A stretch of 31,838 nt of DNA from Salpingoeca rosetta (lineage: Eukaryota; Opisthokonta; Choanoflagellata; Craspedida; Salpingoecidae), in NCBI RefSeq assembly GCF_000188695.1, contig NW_004754931.1:555669-587506 (forward strand), given 5' to 3'. Positions within the stretch are counted from its first letter, which is position 1. The number at the start of each line of letters is the position of its first letter. Of this stretch, positions 14,381 through 25,122 are shown piece by piece. Below the pieces are notes generated by a model, which was given only the letters and a program-made list of their open reading frames with translations, searched no databases and was not told the origin of the DNA. The position numbers were made by a program, and so were the translations under genes.

Positions 14381-15534
14381 ATGGCCAACGTGACCGTGCC
14401 TGTGTTTGATGAGCCTGACAACACCACCGCCGACGACGATGAGCAGACACACGTCCACTTCATTGGCTCTGAGCAGATTGATGACAACAAAGTCCGCATC
14501 ATTCAGACGTGGGCATGCCCGCGCTCCCTCTCCACAGCGCTCATGTACTCCTTTGCACAACGATCGGACACAACAGTGGTGAGTGCATCGTGTGTGTGTG
14601 TGTGTGTGCGTGTGTGTCTGTGTGTCTGTGTGTCTGTGTGTCTGTGTGTAACTGTGCTCGCTTGCGTGGTATGTATATTTGTGTGCGTGTGTGTGTGTGT
14701 GTGTGTGATGCCGTGCGCACTGTGGGGGAATTTACCCCGCAATCGGCACGCAACATCATTGAGTGCCCCTTCGCTGCATCTTTGTGTCGTGTGCTCACAC
14801 GTGCCACCGCTGCCTGCTACACCATCGCGACTCCTGTCCCTATCCTTCTCTCGTCCACCACGCTTGTTTTGCATGTTCCTGGCTGCGTTGACTCGACCAC
14901 CAGCGTGACGAGCCCTTTTACGGGTCGTTCCTGCACAAGAACCCGCACCTGAACCACCCCATGCAGGACGAGGTCATTGCGTCGCAGCCAACAAACCCGG
15001 CCGAGGTGGTGCAGTCCATTCTCGCACACACATCCACGCAAGTGCTGTACTGCAAGAACCTGGTCAAGCACATGCCAACAGACGTCGACGATGACGACGC
15101 CTGGCTCAGCCGCTGCGTGCACATCTTCCAGTTCCGCAACCCTGCCGCCGTTGTGTCCTCGTTCAAGAACTTTGCCAAGCCAACTGCGGACGAGACGTGC
15201 TTCCCGCAGGCACACGCCCTCATGACCAAGCTCAGGGAACGCAACATCCCCTTCTGCGTCGTCGACTCTGACGCGCTGACCATCAACCCGGAGGCCGTGC
15301 TGCGCCAGCTGTGCCATGGCCTTGGCATCAGCTTTGACGAGGCCATGCTGTCCTGGCCGGCGGGGCCAAAGGAGTACGATGGCGTCTGGGCGTCTGAGTG
15401 GTACAAGACCGTCCATTCCTCCACCGGCTTTATGGTCCGTGATTTCTGTTTTTTTTTTTGTGTGTGTGTGTATTTGTATGTGTATGCGTCTGTGTGTGTA
15501 TGTGTGGTTGTGTGTGTGTGTGTGTATTTGTATT

Positions 15535-15566
<32 letters not shown>

Positions 15567-17015
15567 GCTGTGTGTAGCTGTGTGTGGCTGTCTGTCTGTG
15601 TGTAAGGTCCCATTCAGCTCACATGACCACATCCCATCAATTCCCCTCTCCCCACAAACAGCCGAGCAAGTCGATGCACACTGTCGATGCCGCGCTGTTG
15701 CCTCTGATTCGCGACGCGTATCCGTTCTACCTCGCCCTCTCCCAGCACGCAATCGGCCATGGCATGTCGCCTTCCATGTCAGTGGCCTTCACACGCACTT
15801 GCCTGTTTGTTTTCTTTGCTCTTCACTCACACACCCATTTGAGTTGTCATTTGCTCCGGCTATGCTCGTCGACCCGCACCTTACCGACTTACGTCATCGA
15901 CTCCCCTTCCACATTCCATACACATACGTATTCATGCGCGTGCTCGTGTGGCGCATTAGGCTGAAAAACGCCAGCACCGACGACCTTGCGGCACCAGAGC
16001 TGCCTGACGCGCGCAACGAGAACGTGCTTGTGTGGGTTGGCCGCGGCCTTGTGCCCCGCGCCTTTGCGTCCCTGTCCGTGTTTGACTCTGCGGTGCAGGG
16101 CGGTGACGCCGTGTGGGAGGGCCTGCGCGTGTACAACGGCAAGGCGTTCCGCCTGGACCAGCATGTGCAACGCCTCATTGACTCTGCCAAGGCAATGGCC
16201 TTTGATGACATTCCATCCCCGGAAGACATCAAGGTCTGTGCATGTATGTGTGTGCCTGTTGTGCGCGCGCGTGTGTGTCTTTTGTGCGTGTGTGTTTATG
16301 TGCCTTTTGTGCGCGTGTGTGTCTTTTTTGCGCTGAGCTGACTGCGGTTCACGTGCACTGTAATTCAGGTGCGCTGCGATGCTCGCAACACTCGTATTGT
16401 CAACGACAACCGTGGTTTGTCACACCCTCTCAACCCCCTTCCCTGTCTCACGCCCCCCTCCCACCCTTTACTGCTTCACCTGACCACAGGAGACAATCTT
16501 CAAGACGCTGGCTGCCAACAACATGCGCGATGGCGTGCACGTGCGCATCACCCTGTCCCGTGGTGCGAAGGTCACCTCCAGCATGAACCCGGCCTTCAAC
16601 CAGTCTGGCTCCGTGCTTGTCGTCCTTCCAGAGTTCAAGGGCGTGCAGGGCGCTGCCACCTACAACAACGTGGATGGCGTGAAGCTCATCACTGCCGCCA
16701 ACCGCCGCAACTCGCCCCAGTGCCTCGACTCGAAGATCCACCACTGCAACCTCATCAACAACATCCTGCCCAAGATCCAGGCCAACGCTGCTGGCGCCGC
16801 AGACGCCATTATGCTTGACCTCGACGGCTTTGTTGCCGAGACCAACGCCACCAACCTGTTTGCAGTCAAGGGCGGCGCCGTCCTCACGCCCTCTGCCGAC
16901 TACTGCCTGCCCGGTGTCACGCGCGCTGTTGTGATTGAGCTGGCCGAGAAGCTCCAGCTGCCTCTGCAGATCCGCCGCGTCTCCCTCGCCGAGTTCCACG
17001 CTGCCGACGAGGTAC

Positions 17016-17046
<31 letters not shown>

Positions 17047-17390
17047 CTGTGTACTTGCGTGTGTAAGTGTGTGTGTGTGGGTGTGTGCGTGCTTGTGCGT
17101 TATTTAGTCTGCGCGTCTCTTCTGTGTGTGTGTGTGTGTGTGTATCAGCTGCGTGCATGTGCTCATTTTGGCATCTCCGTGCCGTCTTTCCTTATGCATC
17201 AACATCCCCCCCCCCTGTGCCTTGTCTTCTCCGCTAGGTGTTCACGACTGGCACGATGGGTGAGCTCACCCCCGTCATTGCCATTGACGGCCGCGCCATT
17301 GGCTCTGGTGCCCGCGGGCCGATCACGGAGCGCATCCAGGCCGCTTTCCACGACCTCACAGAGGCCGAGGGCGAGCAGCTGCCGTTCTAA
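14381..17390 (+). CDS. Sulfotransferase-like / class IV aminotransferase-like fusion protein
   Basis: Exons 14381-14578, 14904-15434, 15662-15777, 15960-16233, 16490-17011 and 17238-17390 (TAA) give 597 aa with all phases matching. Residues about 38-290 resemble a sulfotransferase fold: [17 protein letters not shown] is the P-loop-like phosphosulfate-binding segment, and [20 protein letters not shown] looks like the second (RxP-type) motif. Residues about 297-597 match branched-chain/D-amino-acid aminotransferases (fold type IV PLP): [21 protein letters not shown], the [11 protein letters not shown] segment with the presumed Schiff-base Lys (about K455), [13 protein letters not shown] (E490) and [11 protein letters not shown]. 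The same two-domain layout is known in plants, annotated as branched-chain-aminotransferase-like proteins. Substrates of either domain are not established. The ATG directly follows a pyrimidine-rich ...cacatag sequence, so it could instead be an internal exon of the upstream scaffold gene. No organelle targeting peptide is obvious. Confidence 0.85.
15461..15601. repeat. Intronic (TG)n / (TGTAT)n tract
   Basis: TG-rich repeats with TATT and GGC variants on the donor side of the aminotransferase-like gene's intron 2 (15435-15661), preceded by a run of T. Confidence 0.9.
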
Positions 17391-17926
17391 CTGCAGCGTG
17401 GCGCCGCACAAGCCCTCGTCGACGACCCCCTCCATGGTGGTGTCACTGTCGACGTGTTTCGTTCCCTGTTCTCTAGTGGTTCGTTTTCCTGTCCTGTTGT
17501 TTCTTTCTTTGTTCATTCTCCCCTCTCCCTCGCCTTTCCGCTTTCGTTTTGTTCGGCTTACGTTCTCTCTGCCGCTTACTGCTTTGCTTTACGTGGATGC
17601 ATTGGCTGCTTACGCGTTTTGTTTTTCCTTCCGCCTTGTTCTTCTTTGCGCTCTCGTCGTGTCTGTGTCTGCGCAGCTGTTTACCCCTCGTTGTAGCTGT
17701 TGTTGCCGCTGTGGCGACCTGCTGTACTGTTTCGCTGGTTGGAGCTCCTTCTTTCGCAGAGGCTGACTCGCTTGTCGTTCTACCAGCACACAGATACACA
17801 TACGCATGCTCGCGATCCAATACACTTTCGGCGTCAAGACTGGTGTGTCATACGTGTGATGTTTGTACAAACTCTTTCGGTGTTGCAAACCAACCACAAT
17901 GTAACAAGAGAGATAGACAGAAAGAG

Positions 17927-17958
<32 letters not shown>

Positions 17959-18002
17959 TGTGTGTGTGTGTGTGTGTGTGTGACGGGTCAAGTGCTGGAC
18001 AG
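17391..18002. other. Convergent 3' intergenic region
   Basis: 612 bp between the stop of the aminotransferase-like gene and the stop of the minus-strand discoidin gene. It is pyrimidine-rich from 17460 to 17760, with GA and TG repeats at about 17905-17982. I see no gene or clear poly(A) signal. Confidence 0.55.
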
Positions 18003-18594
18003 TCACGCAAGCGTGGTTTGGCAAGCGTTGTTTGCAGGGGTGATGGTGAGCGTGAGCGCCGATGTGTCTGGCTGGATGGGCACAGCTTCCGCCATGAGCA
18101 TGTACCCGTTTCGTGCATAGAAGGAAGTGTTGAGGTCAATGGTCCAATTGACCTGCTCTGCTAGCGAGTAGATGGCGCAAGTTGTGCCGAGTTGTGACAC
18201 TGCGTCCCCCTTCAGTGCCGCCACGAGCTGGTTCTGCCCATTCACGCCAAACGTCGTGTTTCGCTCGCCTGTCACATTGACGAGAGCAATCAATGTGAGA
18301 TGGTGGTTTGCATGTCTGAATGTCTGTCTGCTCATATGTGTGTGTGTGAATATAGGCTGCTGCAAATCGTGTGGTGGGGCGTCACGGCAGTGAACGAACC
18401 ATCAAATGCGAAGATGGGGATGCGGATGGAGAGGCCAGCCACATCCTCGCGCACACTCGAGATGATGGTCACCTGCACCAACAACATATGGTCGGTCATC
18501 AGCAATTGCACGAGGAGTCAGCGACAGACCGCAGACAACCACAACTTGGATGTATGCATGGAGAGACAAGTGCAAATACACATCTTGAGGAACG

Positions 18595-18629
<35 letters not shown>

Positions 18630-20120
18630 GCACGCACACACACACACACACACACGCATGCACATGTACACACACGCATGCACATGTACACACACACACA
18701 TACACACATTCACCGCCATCAGCCCCAGAACTCACATTGTCGGGGGTCACGGTGTACTCCTCGTTGACGTGGAACCGCGATGAGGCGAGATCGGCAGCGA
18801 CATCATAGTGCACGGTGTAGTGCACGCGGTCAGGCGCGACCGTGTGCTGCTCCAGCTGTGTGCTGCGGGTGTTCACAAACGAGAAGTTGGCGAGCGAATG
18901 CACTTCCGTGCGATTCACGCGGTGCGGCCGCACACCCTTGATGGCAAACGAGTTGAGCCCGCCCCCTTGCGCAAACAGATAGATGCAGGCACAAGCCACG
19001 GCGTTGACGTTGACGTTGACGTTGGCGTTGTGTGTGGGTGGGTGTGTGAGCGAGAGAGAGGGAGAGAGTGTGTGGGTGTGGGTGTGGGTGAGCGGGTGAG
19101 TGTGAAGGCGCTCGCTCACGTATAGGAGCATAAGGAGAACAGCAATTGAGAGCAAAAGCAGTTGTGACAGACAATGATACCAACAGTTACCGTGTGCGTG
19201 TGAGAAGAACCAGGTCATGCGGTGGCACCTTTTCCGAAGAAGGAGTGAATCCAAACGCGAACGAAACGTGCGCGCAGCGGGTATTCTGGTGTGAAGGTTT
19301 GTGGCGCGACCGTTGTCTTTCCTCTCACGTCTGCAAGGTTACTCTTCACGACATTCTGCCATGTGCTGTTGTCGTCGTCGTGGGTGCTGTTGCTGACATC
19401 GATGGTGAAGGCCTTGGTGCCAAAGTCGTTGTAGTGCGAGTTGTGCGTGTTGGCCACCACAAACGCCTCCAGGCGTTGTGTTGCACTGCCAAGGTCGAGC
19501 ACAAACCCGCCCGTCTGCGCATACGGCAGCAGCCACAGGCTCGACTGGTCATCATACGGGTTGTCGCTCCACAGAATGTTGGTCACCCTGAAGCGTGACG
19601 GATCAAAACTTGACGAAGCGCTGGCGACGCTCGCATTCACAGTCTCCTGTGCAGGAAGGATACGAGGGTTTGACATCAACCGATAAAACATCGTGGTTGT
19701 GCACCACCAAACGGTTACCTCGATTGCAGCACCACAAGCACAGGCACAAGAACATGCACATGCACAAGCAAAACCACGACAAATTCCTCTTCCGCACATG
19801 CAAGCCCCAGATACACCCATATACCAAGCACGCGCTCACGTGTAGCACTATCCCATCATGCCGTGCCACTGCACTTCCAGTCATCCTCAATAGTAAAACC
19901 TGCCTCTGTGTGCGTTGTCCATGCAATGCCGGGTGCGAGTGCGTATCTGTTCTTCGGTGCAGCCTCCATCTGCAAGGGAGCGCCGGCCGTTGTCGTCACC
20001 AGTGGATCAGCAGCGCGGTGGTGCACTCTGCATTGTGTGTGCGTGTGTGCGTGCGTGCGTGTGCGTGTGCGTGCGTGTATGTGTGTGCGTGCGTGTGCGT
20101 GCGTGTAGGTGTGTGCGTGT

Positions 20121-20155
<35 letters not shown>

Positions 20156-20599
20156 AATGTGTGCGTGTGAAAGAGAGAGAGAGAGAGACATGAGAACAAG
20201 TGAGTAACATAGCCACCAAGTTATATCTGTCATACATACACCGACAAACACACACACGTAAACGAATGCACGGGAGTGCAATTCAAGTGTCTACCGTGTA
20301 AGGCCCGTGCTGTCGTGAACCGGTGCGTCAGCAAAGAGCTCCGTCTCCACATATGTCCCGTTGGCGTTTGCGATGACTTTGTGAAACCCTTCAGGTTGGA
20401 ACACGAATCCACCCACCTCCGCAAACGATGGCTGTTCGTCGATGTCATCCACAGCGTACATGTGTGCCGTCGCCAGCATGGATGCTGGCAGCAGGTTGTA
20501 CTGGAAGGCAGTGGAGAGGGATGTGCGCGCACGTATGTGAATGTGCGTAGGTGAGTATGTATGTATGTATGTGAATGTGCGTATGCGTGTGTGTGTGTG

Positions 20600-20675
<76 letters not shown>

Positions 20676-22715
20676 GTGTGTGTCGTGTGTGTGTGTGTGT
20701 GTCGTGTAGTGTGTGTGTGTGTACGCGCGGGAGTTGTACTGTGTAAGGGACTAAAGGCAGATCGAAGTAGGAGTAGCTAGATGATATGATTATTATAGGA
20801 CTACAAGAGAATAAAGTGAGGGGTACGAGAGAGCGAGGGATAGAAGGTAGATGGTGAAGAGATAGTAATCGGATAGGTCAGTACCGGAGACGAAGCGCTA
20901 TCGGCTGTCGTCTAGAGGAGCACATAGCGCGATGGACCATTAGACTAAGCAACATCGAATCGGTCTTAGGTCAGCTAGCAGGTATGGAGGAGTATGCATC
21001 TAAGTTACGTCGCCGAACGTGTTGCNNNNNNNNNNNNNNNNNNNNNNNNNNNNNNNNNNNNNNNNNNNNNNNNNNNNNNNNNNNNNNNNNNNNNNNNNNN
21101 NNNNNNNNNNNNNNNNNNNNNNNNNNNNNNNNNNNNNNNNNNNNNNNNNNNNNNNNNNNNNNNNNNNNNNNNNNNNNNNNNNNNNNNNNNNNNNNNNNNN
21201 NNNNNNNNNNNNNNNNNNNNNNNNNNNNNNNNNNNNNNNNNNNNNNNNNNNNNNNNNNNNNNNNNNNNNNNNNNNNNNNNNNNNNNNNNNNNNNNNNNNN
21301 NNNNNNNNNNNNNNNNNNNNNNNNNNNNNNNNNNNNNNNNNNNNNNNNNNNNNNNNNNNNNNNNNNNNNNNNNNNNNNNNNNNNNNNNNNNNNNNNNNNN
21401 NNNNNNNNNNNNNNNNNNNNNNNNNNNNNNNNNNNNNNNNNNNNNNNNNNNNNNNNNNNNNNNNNNNNNNNNNNNNNNNNNNNNNNNNNNNNNNNNNNNN
21501 NNNNNNNNNNNNNNNNNNNNNNNNNNNNNNNNNNNNNNNNNNNNNNNNNNNNNNNNNNNNNNNNNNNNNNNNNNNNNNNNNNNNNNNNNNNNNNNNNNNN
21601 NNNNNNNNNNNNNNNNNNNNNNNNNNNNNNNNNNNNNNNNNNNNNNNNNNNNNNNNNNNNNNNNNNNNNNNNNNNNNNNNNNNNNNNNNNNNNNNNNNNN
21701 NNNNNNNNNNNNNNNNNNNNNNNNNNNNNNNNNNNNNNNNNNNNNNNNNNNNNNNNNNNNNNNNNNNNNNNNNNNNNNNNNNNNNNNNNNNNNNNNNNNN
21801 NNNNNNNNNNNNNNNNNNNNNNNNNNNNNNNNNNNNNNAACCCCCCCACCCCACACACACACACAATATCCCCCCCCCCCGGCACTCAACAAAACAAAGC
21901 AATACCCAGTTGCCGACGGCGCCGGGCCAGCCCTTGTATGCCTTATGAGGATCGATGCTGCGCGCGAGTGTATGCCACTTGTCCATTTGAGACTTGGACA
22001 CGAGCCCATCCAATGTCTTGAGCGTCAGCATCAGCGGCATGGTGTAGAAGTTGCAGTGCCCCTGTGCGCAGCCTTGGTCACCGACGGGCTGACCGAAGGC
22101 AAGTGCCGTGAGGGCGGCCGTGGTGGCGAGGGCGACGTCGTCCAGCACCTCCGCTGACAGCGTCGAGTTGAAGTACTCGTTGCGCACTAGCGTTGCTCCA
22201 GCAAAGGCAAACGTTGGCGTGCTGTACTGAATCTCCACGCCTGCATACGGGTCGATGATTCGGCCATACTGCGGACTAAAGGCATCCTAACAGTGAACGT
22301 ATGTGTGTGTGTGTGTGCGTATGTGTGTGTAGGTTTGTGTGTGTGTGTGCAGTGAGTCACAACATCAGATCGCCACCGTCCTCGCACACACGCACACGCA
22401 CACGCACACGCACACGCACACACACGCACACGCACGCACACGCACGCACACGCACGCACACGCACGCACACACGCGCACACACGCGCGCGCCACACCTTG
22501 ATTTGGAATTGCCGGAAGTGCAGGACAACGGGAGCGATGACATCCAGGTAGGTGTCGCGCGTGAAACCCGTTGGGTGGAAGTCCTGCTTGTTGAACATCT
22601 TGACATTATGCAGGGCGCTGATTACGACTCCTTCGAGCGGAAATGGAGGTAGCTTCGCCGAAGCAAAGCCCACAACAGCTCCCACCACAACCACAAGCAG
22701 TGCCACCGCTGCCAT
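18003..22715 (-). CDS. Secreted protein with F5/8-type C (discoidin-like) domain, gapped
   Basis: Exons in transcript order: 22715-22497, 22286-21906, [assembly gap], 20500-20295, 20027 to about 19860, 19646-19229, 18965-18736, 18472-18400 and 18268-18003 (stop). The start MAAVALLVVVVGAVVGFASA is a clear signal peptide. The N-terminal part (FSPQYGRIIDPYAG, QYSTPTFAFAGATLV, GHCNFYTMPLMLTLK, KWHTLARSIDPHKAY) recalls helical-toroid polysaccharide-lyase-like proteins, at low certainty. The 19646-18936 part is an F5/8-C domain (ASSSFDPSRF, GGFVLDLGSATQRLEAFVV, RARFVRVWIHSF). A beta-sandwich-like tail with several N-x-S/T sites follows (NRTEV, ANFSF, NTTFG), consistent with secretion. The exon at 20027 runs into TGA at 19858-19856 with no in-phase GT donor. 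Either the first gene ends there and a second one carries the F5/8-C domain, or there is a frameshift or assembly error. Expected role: extracellular matrix or glycan binding or processing. Confidence 0.6.
18597..18713. repeat. Intronic (CA)n / (CACG)n / (CATGCA) tract
   Basis: CA-rich repeats within the 18735-18473 intron of the minus-strand discoidin gene. On the sense strand this is TG, on the donor side of the intron. Confidence 0.9.
20037..20155. repeat. (TG)n / (CGTG)n tract
   Basis: TG/CGTG repeats immediately before the acceptor of the exon starting at 20027 on the minus strand (sense CA). Confidence 0.9.
20583..20712. repeat. (TG)n array next to assembly gap
   Basis: More than 100 bp of TG with a few CGTG interruptions. 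Beyond it sequence character changes abruptly and the assembly soon breaks. Confidence 0.95.
20741..21025. other. Anomalous low-complexity-free flank of the assembly gap
   Basis: About 285 bp between the TG array and the Ns, purine-rich (gta, gag, aga words), stop-rich in all frames, and unlike the rest of the window in composition. No splice-compatible exon of the surrounding gene is seen. I suspect unreliable read ends after repeat slippage. Confidence 0.45.
21026..21838. other. Assembly gap (813 N)
   Basis: Unsequenced bases inside the discoidin-domain gene. The exons on each side (ending at 21906, starting at 20500) are both phase 0, so one or more exons encoding the middle of the protein are probably missing here. 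Long open frames across the Ns are meaningless. Confidence 1.
22300..22490. repeat. Facing (TG)n and (CA)n tracts bracketing an intron
   Basis: Plus-strand TG repeats at 22300-22350 and CA/CG-CA repeats at 22384-22490 lie at the two ends of the 22496-22287 intron of the discoidin gene. On the sense strand this is TG after the donor and CA before the acceptor. Confidence 0.9.
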
Positions 22716-22840
22716 GATGCTCCTGAATGTTGTTGTGGGTGCTGGCTGGGTTGGTTGGTGTTTGTATTTGTGTTGCAGTGGAAAAGTTCTGAAGAGTCGT
22801 TGGTGATTTGGCCAGTTTTCGGCAAACAACAACGACGAGG
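22716..22840. promoter_or_regulatory. Short bidirectional promoter/5'-UTR region
   Basis: Only 125 bp separate the ATG of the minus-strand discoidin gene (22715) from the ATG of the plus-strand HAD gene (22841). Both promoters or 5' UTRs must fit here or overlap the genes. No TATA box is apparent. Confidence 0.55.
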
Positions 22841-23023
22841 ATGAGGAGCGTGTTGCGGCGACTGTCAGCCGTGCTGTTTGACCTCGATGGCACCCTCGTC
22901 CACACCGGTGCGTCAGCCGTGAGTGAGTGTGTGTGTGTGTGTGTGTGTTTGTTTGTTTGTGTGTTTGTGTATGTTTGTGTGTGTTTGTGTATGTTTGTGT
23001 GTGTTTGTGTGTTTGTGTATGTT

Positions 23024-23060
<37 letters not shown>

Positions 23061-24010
23061 TTGTGTGTGTTGTGTGTTTGTGTGTTTGTGTATGTTTGTG
23101 TGTATGTGTGTGTGTGTGTGTGTGTCATTGTACTTTTGCGTCTGTGTGTGTGCTTGTGTACGTTTGTGTATGTTTTGTGTGTGTGTGTGTGTCATTGTAC
23201 TTTTGCGTCTGTGTGTGTGCTTGTGTACGTTTGTGTATGTTTTGTGTGTCTTTGTCCATGTGCCTGCCTCTTGTGCCGATGTCTGGCACCATGACCATCA
23301 CACTGCACCATGGCGGCAACACTAGACCATCTGCACTACCAGGCATGGCAGCACCATGACCATCACACTGCACCATGGCGGCAACACTAGACCATCTGCA
23401 CTACCAGGCATGGCAGCAGATTGGCAAGGAGATTGGGCTTTCCATTTCCAGCGATCAATATGAAGAGACCATCTCCGGTCGCCAGAATCCACCCGTGCTT
23501 CGAGGTGTATCTGCGTGTATGTATGTATGTATGTGGCTGTCTATGTTTGTGGCTGTGTCTATGTGTCTGTGGCTGTCGGTGTCTGTCTGTCCATCTATCT
23601 GTCTGTGTGCATATGTGTATGTCTGCGTGTGTGTAAGTGTGTGTGTGTGTTTGCTCCTTTTGCCACTTTGCCATGATATTGCCCCTCTTTCTTCTCCGTG
23701 TCCCCTCTTCCAACCTCACCAACATCACCAACATCACCAACATGATCAACATCACCAACATCATCACGCCACGCTGCCTTCTGCAGAGCTGAAGCCCGAG
23801 CTCCCTGAGCCCGAAGTACAGGAGCTTTCACTCCGCAAAGAGGCCTTGTTCCGGGAGCTGGCAGCGCAGTGCACAGACCCCGTGGATGGCATTGTCCAGT
23901 TCTTGGAGGCGCTGGATGATGCCGGTGTTCCCAAATGCCTCGTCACAAACGCCCCGAGGTATGATGCTTTGTGAAGACTGAGAGGCTAAGTGTGTACACC
24001 TGTGCGTGTG

Positions 24011-24055
<45 letters not shown>

Positions 24056-24736
24056 GGACAGAGAGAGAGAGAGAAGAGGACAGGTGGTAAGATAATGTGC
24101 AACATCCCACTGGCTCTTGTTTGTTTTGTTTTGGTTCTTTGCCTTGGGTTGCACAGCTTTGCTTGCACTGGCTGTTGTTGTGCCACTCACCCACACGCAC
24201 GCACACAGGATCAACGTTGACATGATGCTGCAGGGTTCGAAACTGGACCGCTTCTTCCCCACCTCTCACCAGGTGAGGGCACGGCTTGCCACACACACAC
24301 AATGCGCACAATGCACACGCTCAACACTCACACACTCGATACTCACACACTCAACACTCACGCACTCAATCCACACGCGCACTCAATCCACACGCGCACA
24401 ATACACACACACACACACAATGCACACTCCATCCTCTCACCAACGCTTTTTTTTTTTTTTTTTTGGTGGCAGATCCTTGGAGACGAGTGCACACACGCCA
24501 AGCCGCACCCTGAGCCATACTTGCAGGGGCTGAAGCTGTTGAATGCGCAAGGCAGCCGTGCTGTGGCCTTTGAGGACTCCATTGCGGGCGCCTCTGCTGC
24601 CATCAAAGCCGGCATTCCAACCATCGGTGTGCTCACCACCCTCAACCCAGCGGCCATGACCAAGGCTGGCGTCGCCGCCACCATCCAGGACTACACCGAA
24701 CAGTACGTCAACCAACGCTGCTATGTGGGTCGATGA
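22841..24736 (+). CDS. HAD-superfamily hydrolase (beta-phosphoglucomutase/sugar-phosphatase-like)
   Basis: Exons 22841-22907, 23391-23504, 23787-23958, 24209-24272 and 24473-24736 (TGA) give 226 aa. HAD motif I is FDLDGTLVHTD (nucleophile Asp and acid Asp, split by intron 1). Motif II is the Thr in CLVTNAPR. Motif III Lys is in THAKPHPEPYLQGL. Motif IV is AFEDSIAGASAAIKAG. The helical cap between motif I and II (HLHYQAWQQIGKEIGL, SGRQNP) is the class of beta-phosphoglucomutase, 2-deoxyglucose-6-phosphatase and related enzymes; the substrate cannot be named. The acceptor used for exon 2 is in the second copy of a 65-bp tandem duplication; the first copy would give a premature stop. No targeting signal. 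It shares a 125-bp divergent spacer with the secreted discoidin gene. Confidence 0.88.
22930..23120. repeat. Intronic (TG)n/(TTTG)n minisatellite
   Basis: TG repeats with TTTG and TATG variants on the donor side of HAD intron 1 (22908-23390). Confidence 0.9.
23111..23248. repeat. 67-bp tandem duplication
   Basis: The unique core gtcattgtacttttgcgtct occurs at 23124 and again at 23191, with flanking sequence also repeated, so the period is 67 bp. It is inside HAD intron 1. Confidence 0.9.
23286..23418. repeat. 65-bp tandem duplication spanning a splice acceptor
   Basis: Bases 23286-23350 are repeated exactly at 23351-23415, and identity runs on to 23418. Each copy carries cactag followed by the first coding bases of HAD exon 2. 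Only the downstream copy (AG at 23389-23390) continues the reading frame. Confidence 0.95.
24012..24075. repeat. Intronic (GA)n array
   Basis: GA dinucleotide run in HAD intron 3 (23959-24208). Confidence 0.95.
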
Positions 24737-24828
24737 CCGAACGAAGAACGGGGGGGGGTGATTTGTCTGTCGGGAAGAAGCAACCAAACGTCACTGAGGG
24801 AGTTACATTTGATGTGACATGTGATGTG

Positions 24829-24830
<2 letters not shown>

Positions 24831-24903
<73 letters not shown>
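24831..24903. repeat. (CA)n array
   Basis: Pure CA run of about 73 bp in the intergenic region. Confidence 0.97.
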
Positions 24904-24905
<2 letters not shown>

Positions 24906-25017
24906 ACATTGATTTGGGAACGTTGCTCCATGCTATCTATGCCCACAACAACAGGCACCTCGCACCACAGTAATGTAACAGCTCCTACGTCCCATCACAC
25001 TCACGTCGCATTCACTG

Positions 25018-25032
25018 CACACACACACACAC

Positions 25033-25120
<88 letters not shown>
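25018..25120. repeat. (CA)n array
   Basis: CA run of about 100 bp with one CG interruption, followed by a short A-run. Confidence 0.97.

Positions 25121-25122
<2 letters not shown>

Noticed and set aside
16369..16420. Possible extra exon after an acceptor at about 16369 in the aminotransferase-like gene
   Set aside because: Joining 16233 directly to 16490 gives the conserved EDIK-ETIFKTL junction; an inserted exon would break it.
23130..23376. Open frames rich in Cys/Val and His/Thr over TG/CA repeats (here and throughout the window)
   Set aside because: They are translations of dinucleotide repeats, with no conserved flanks.
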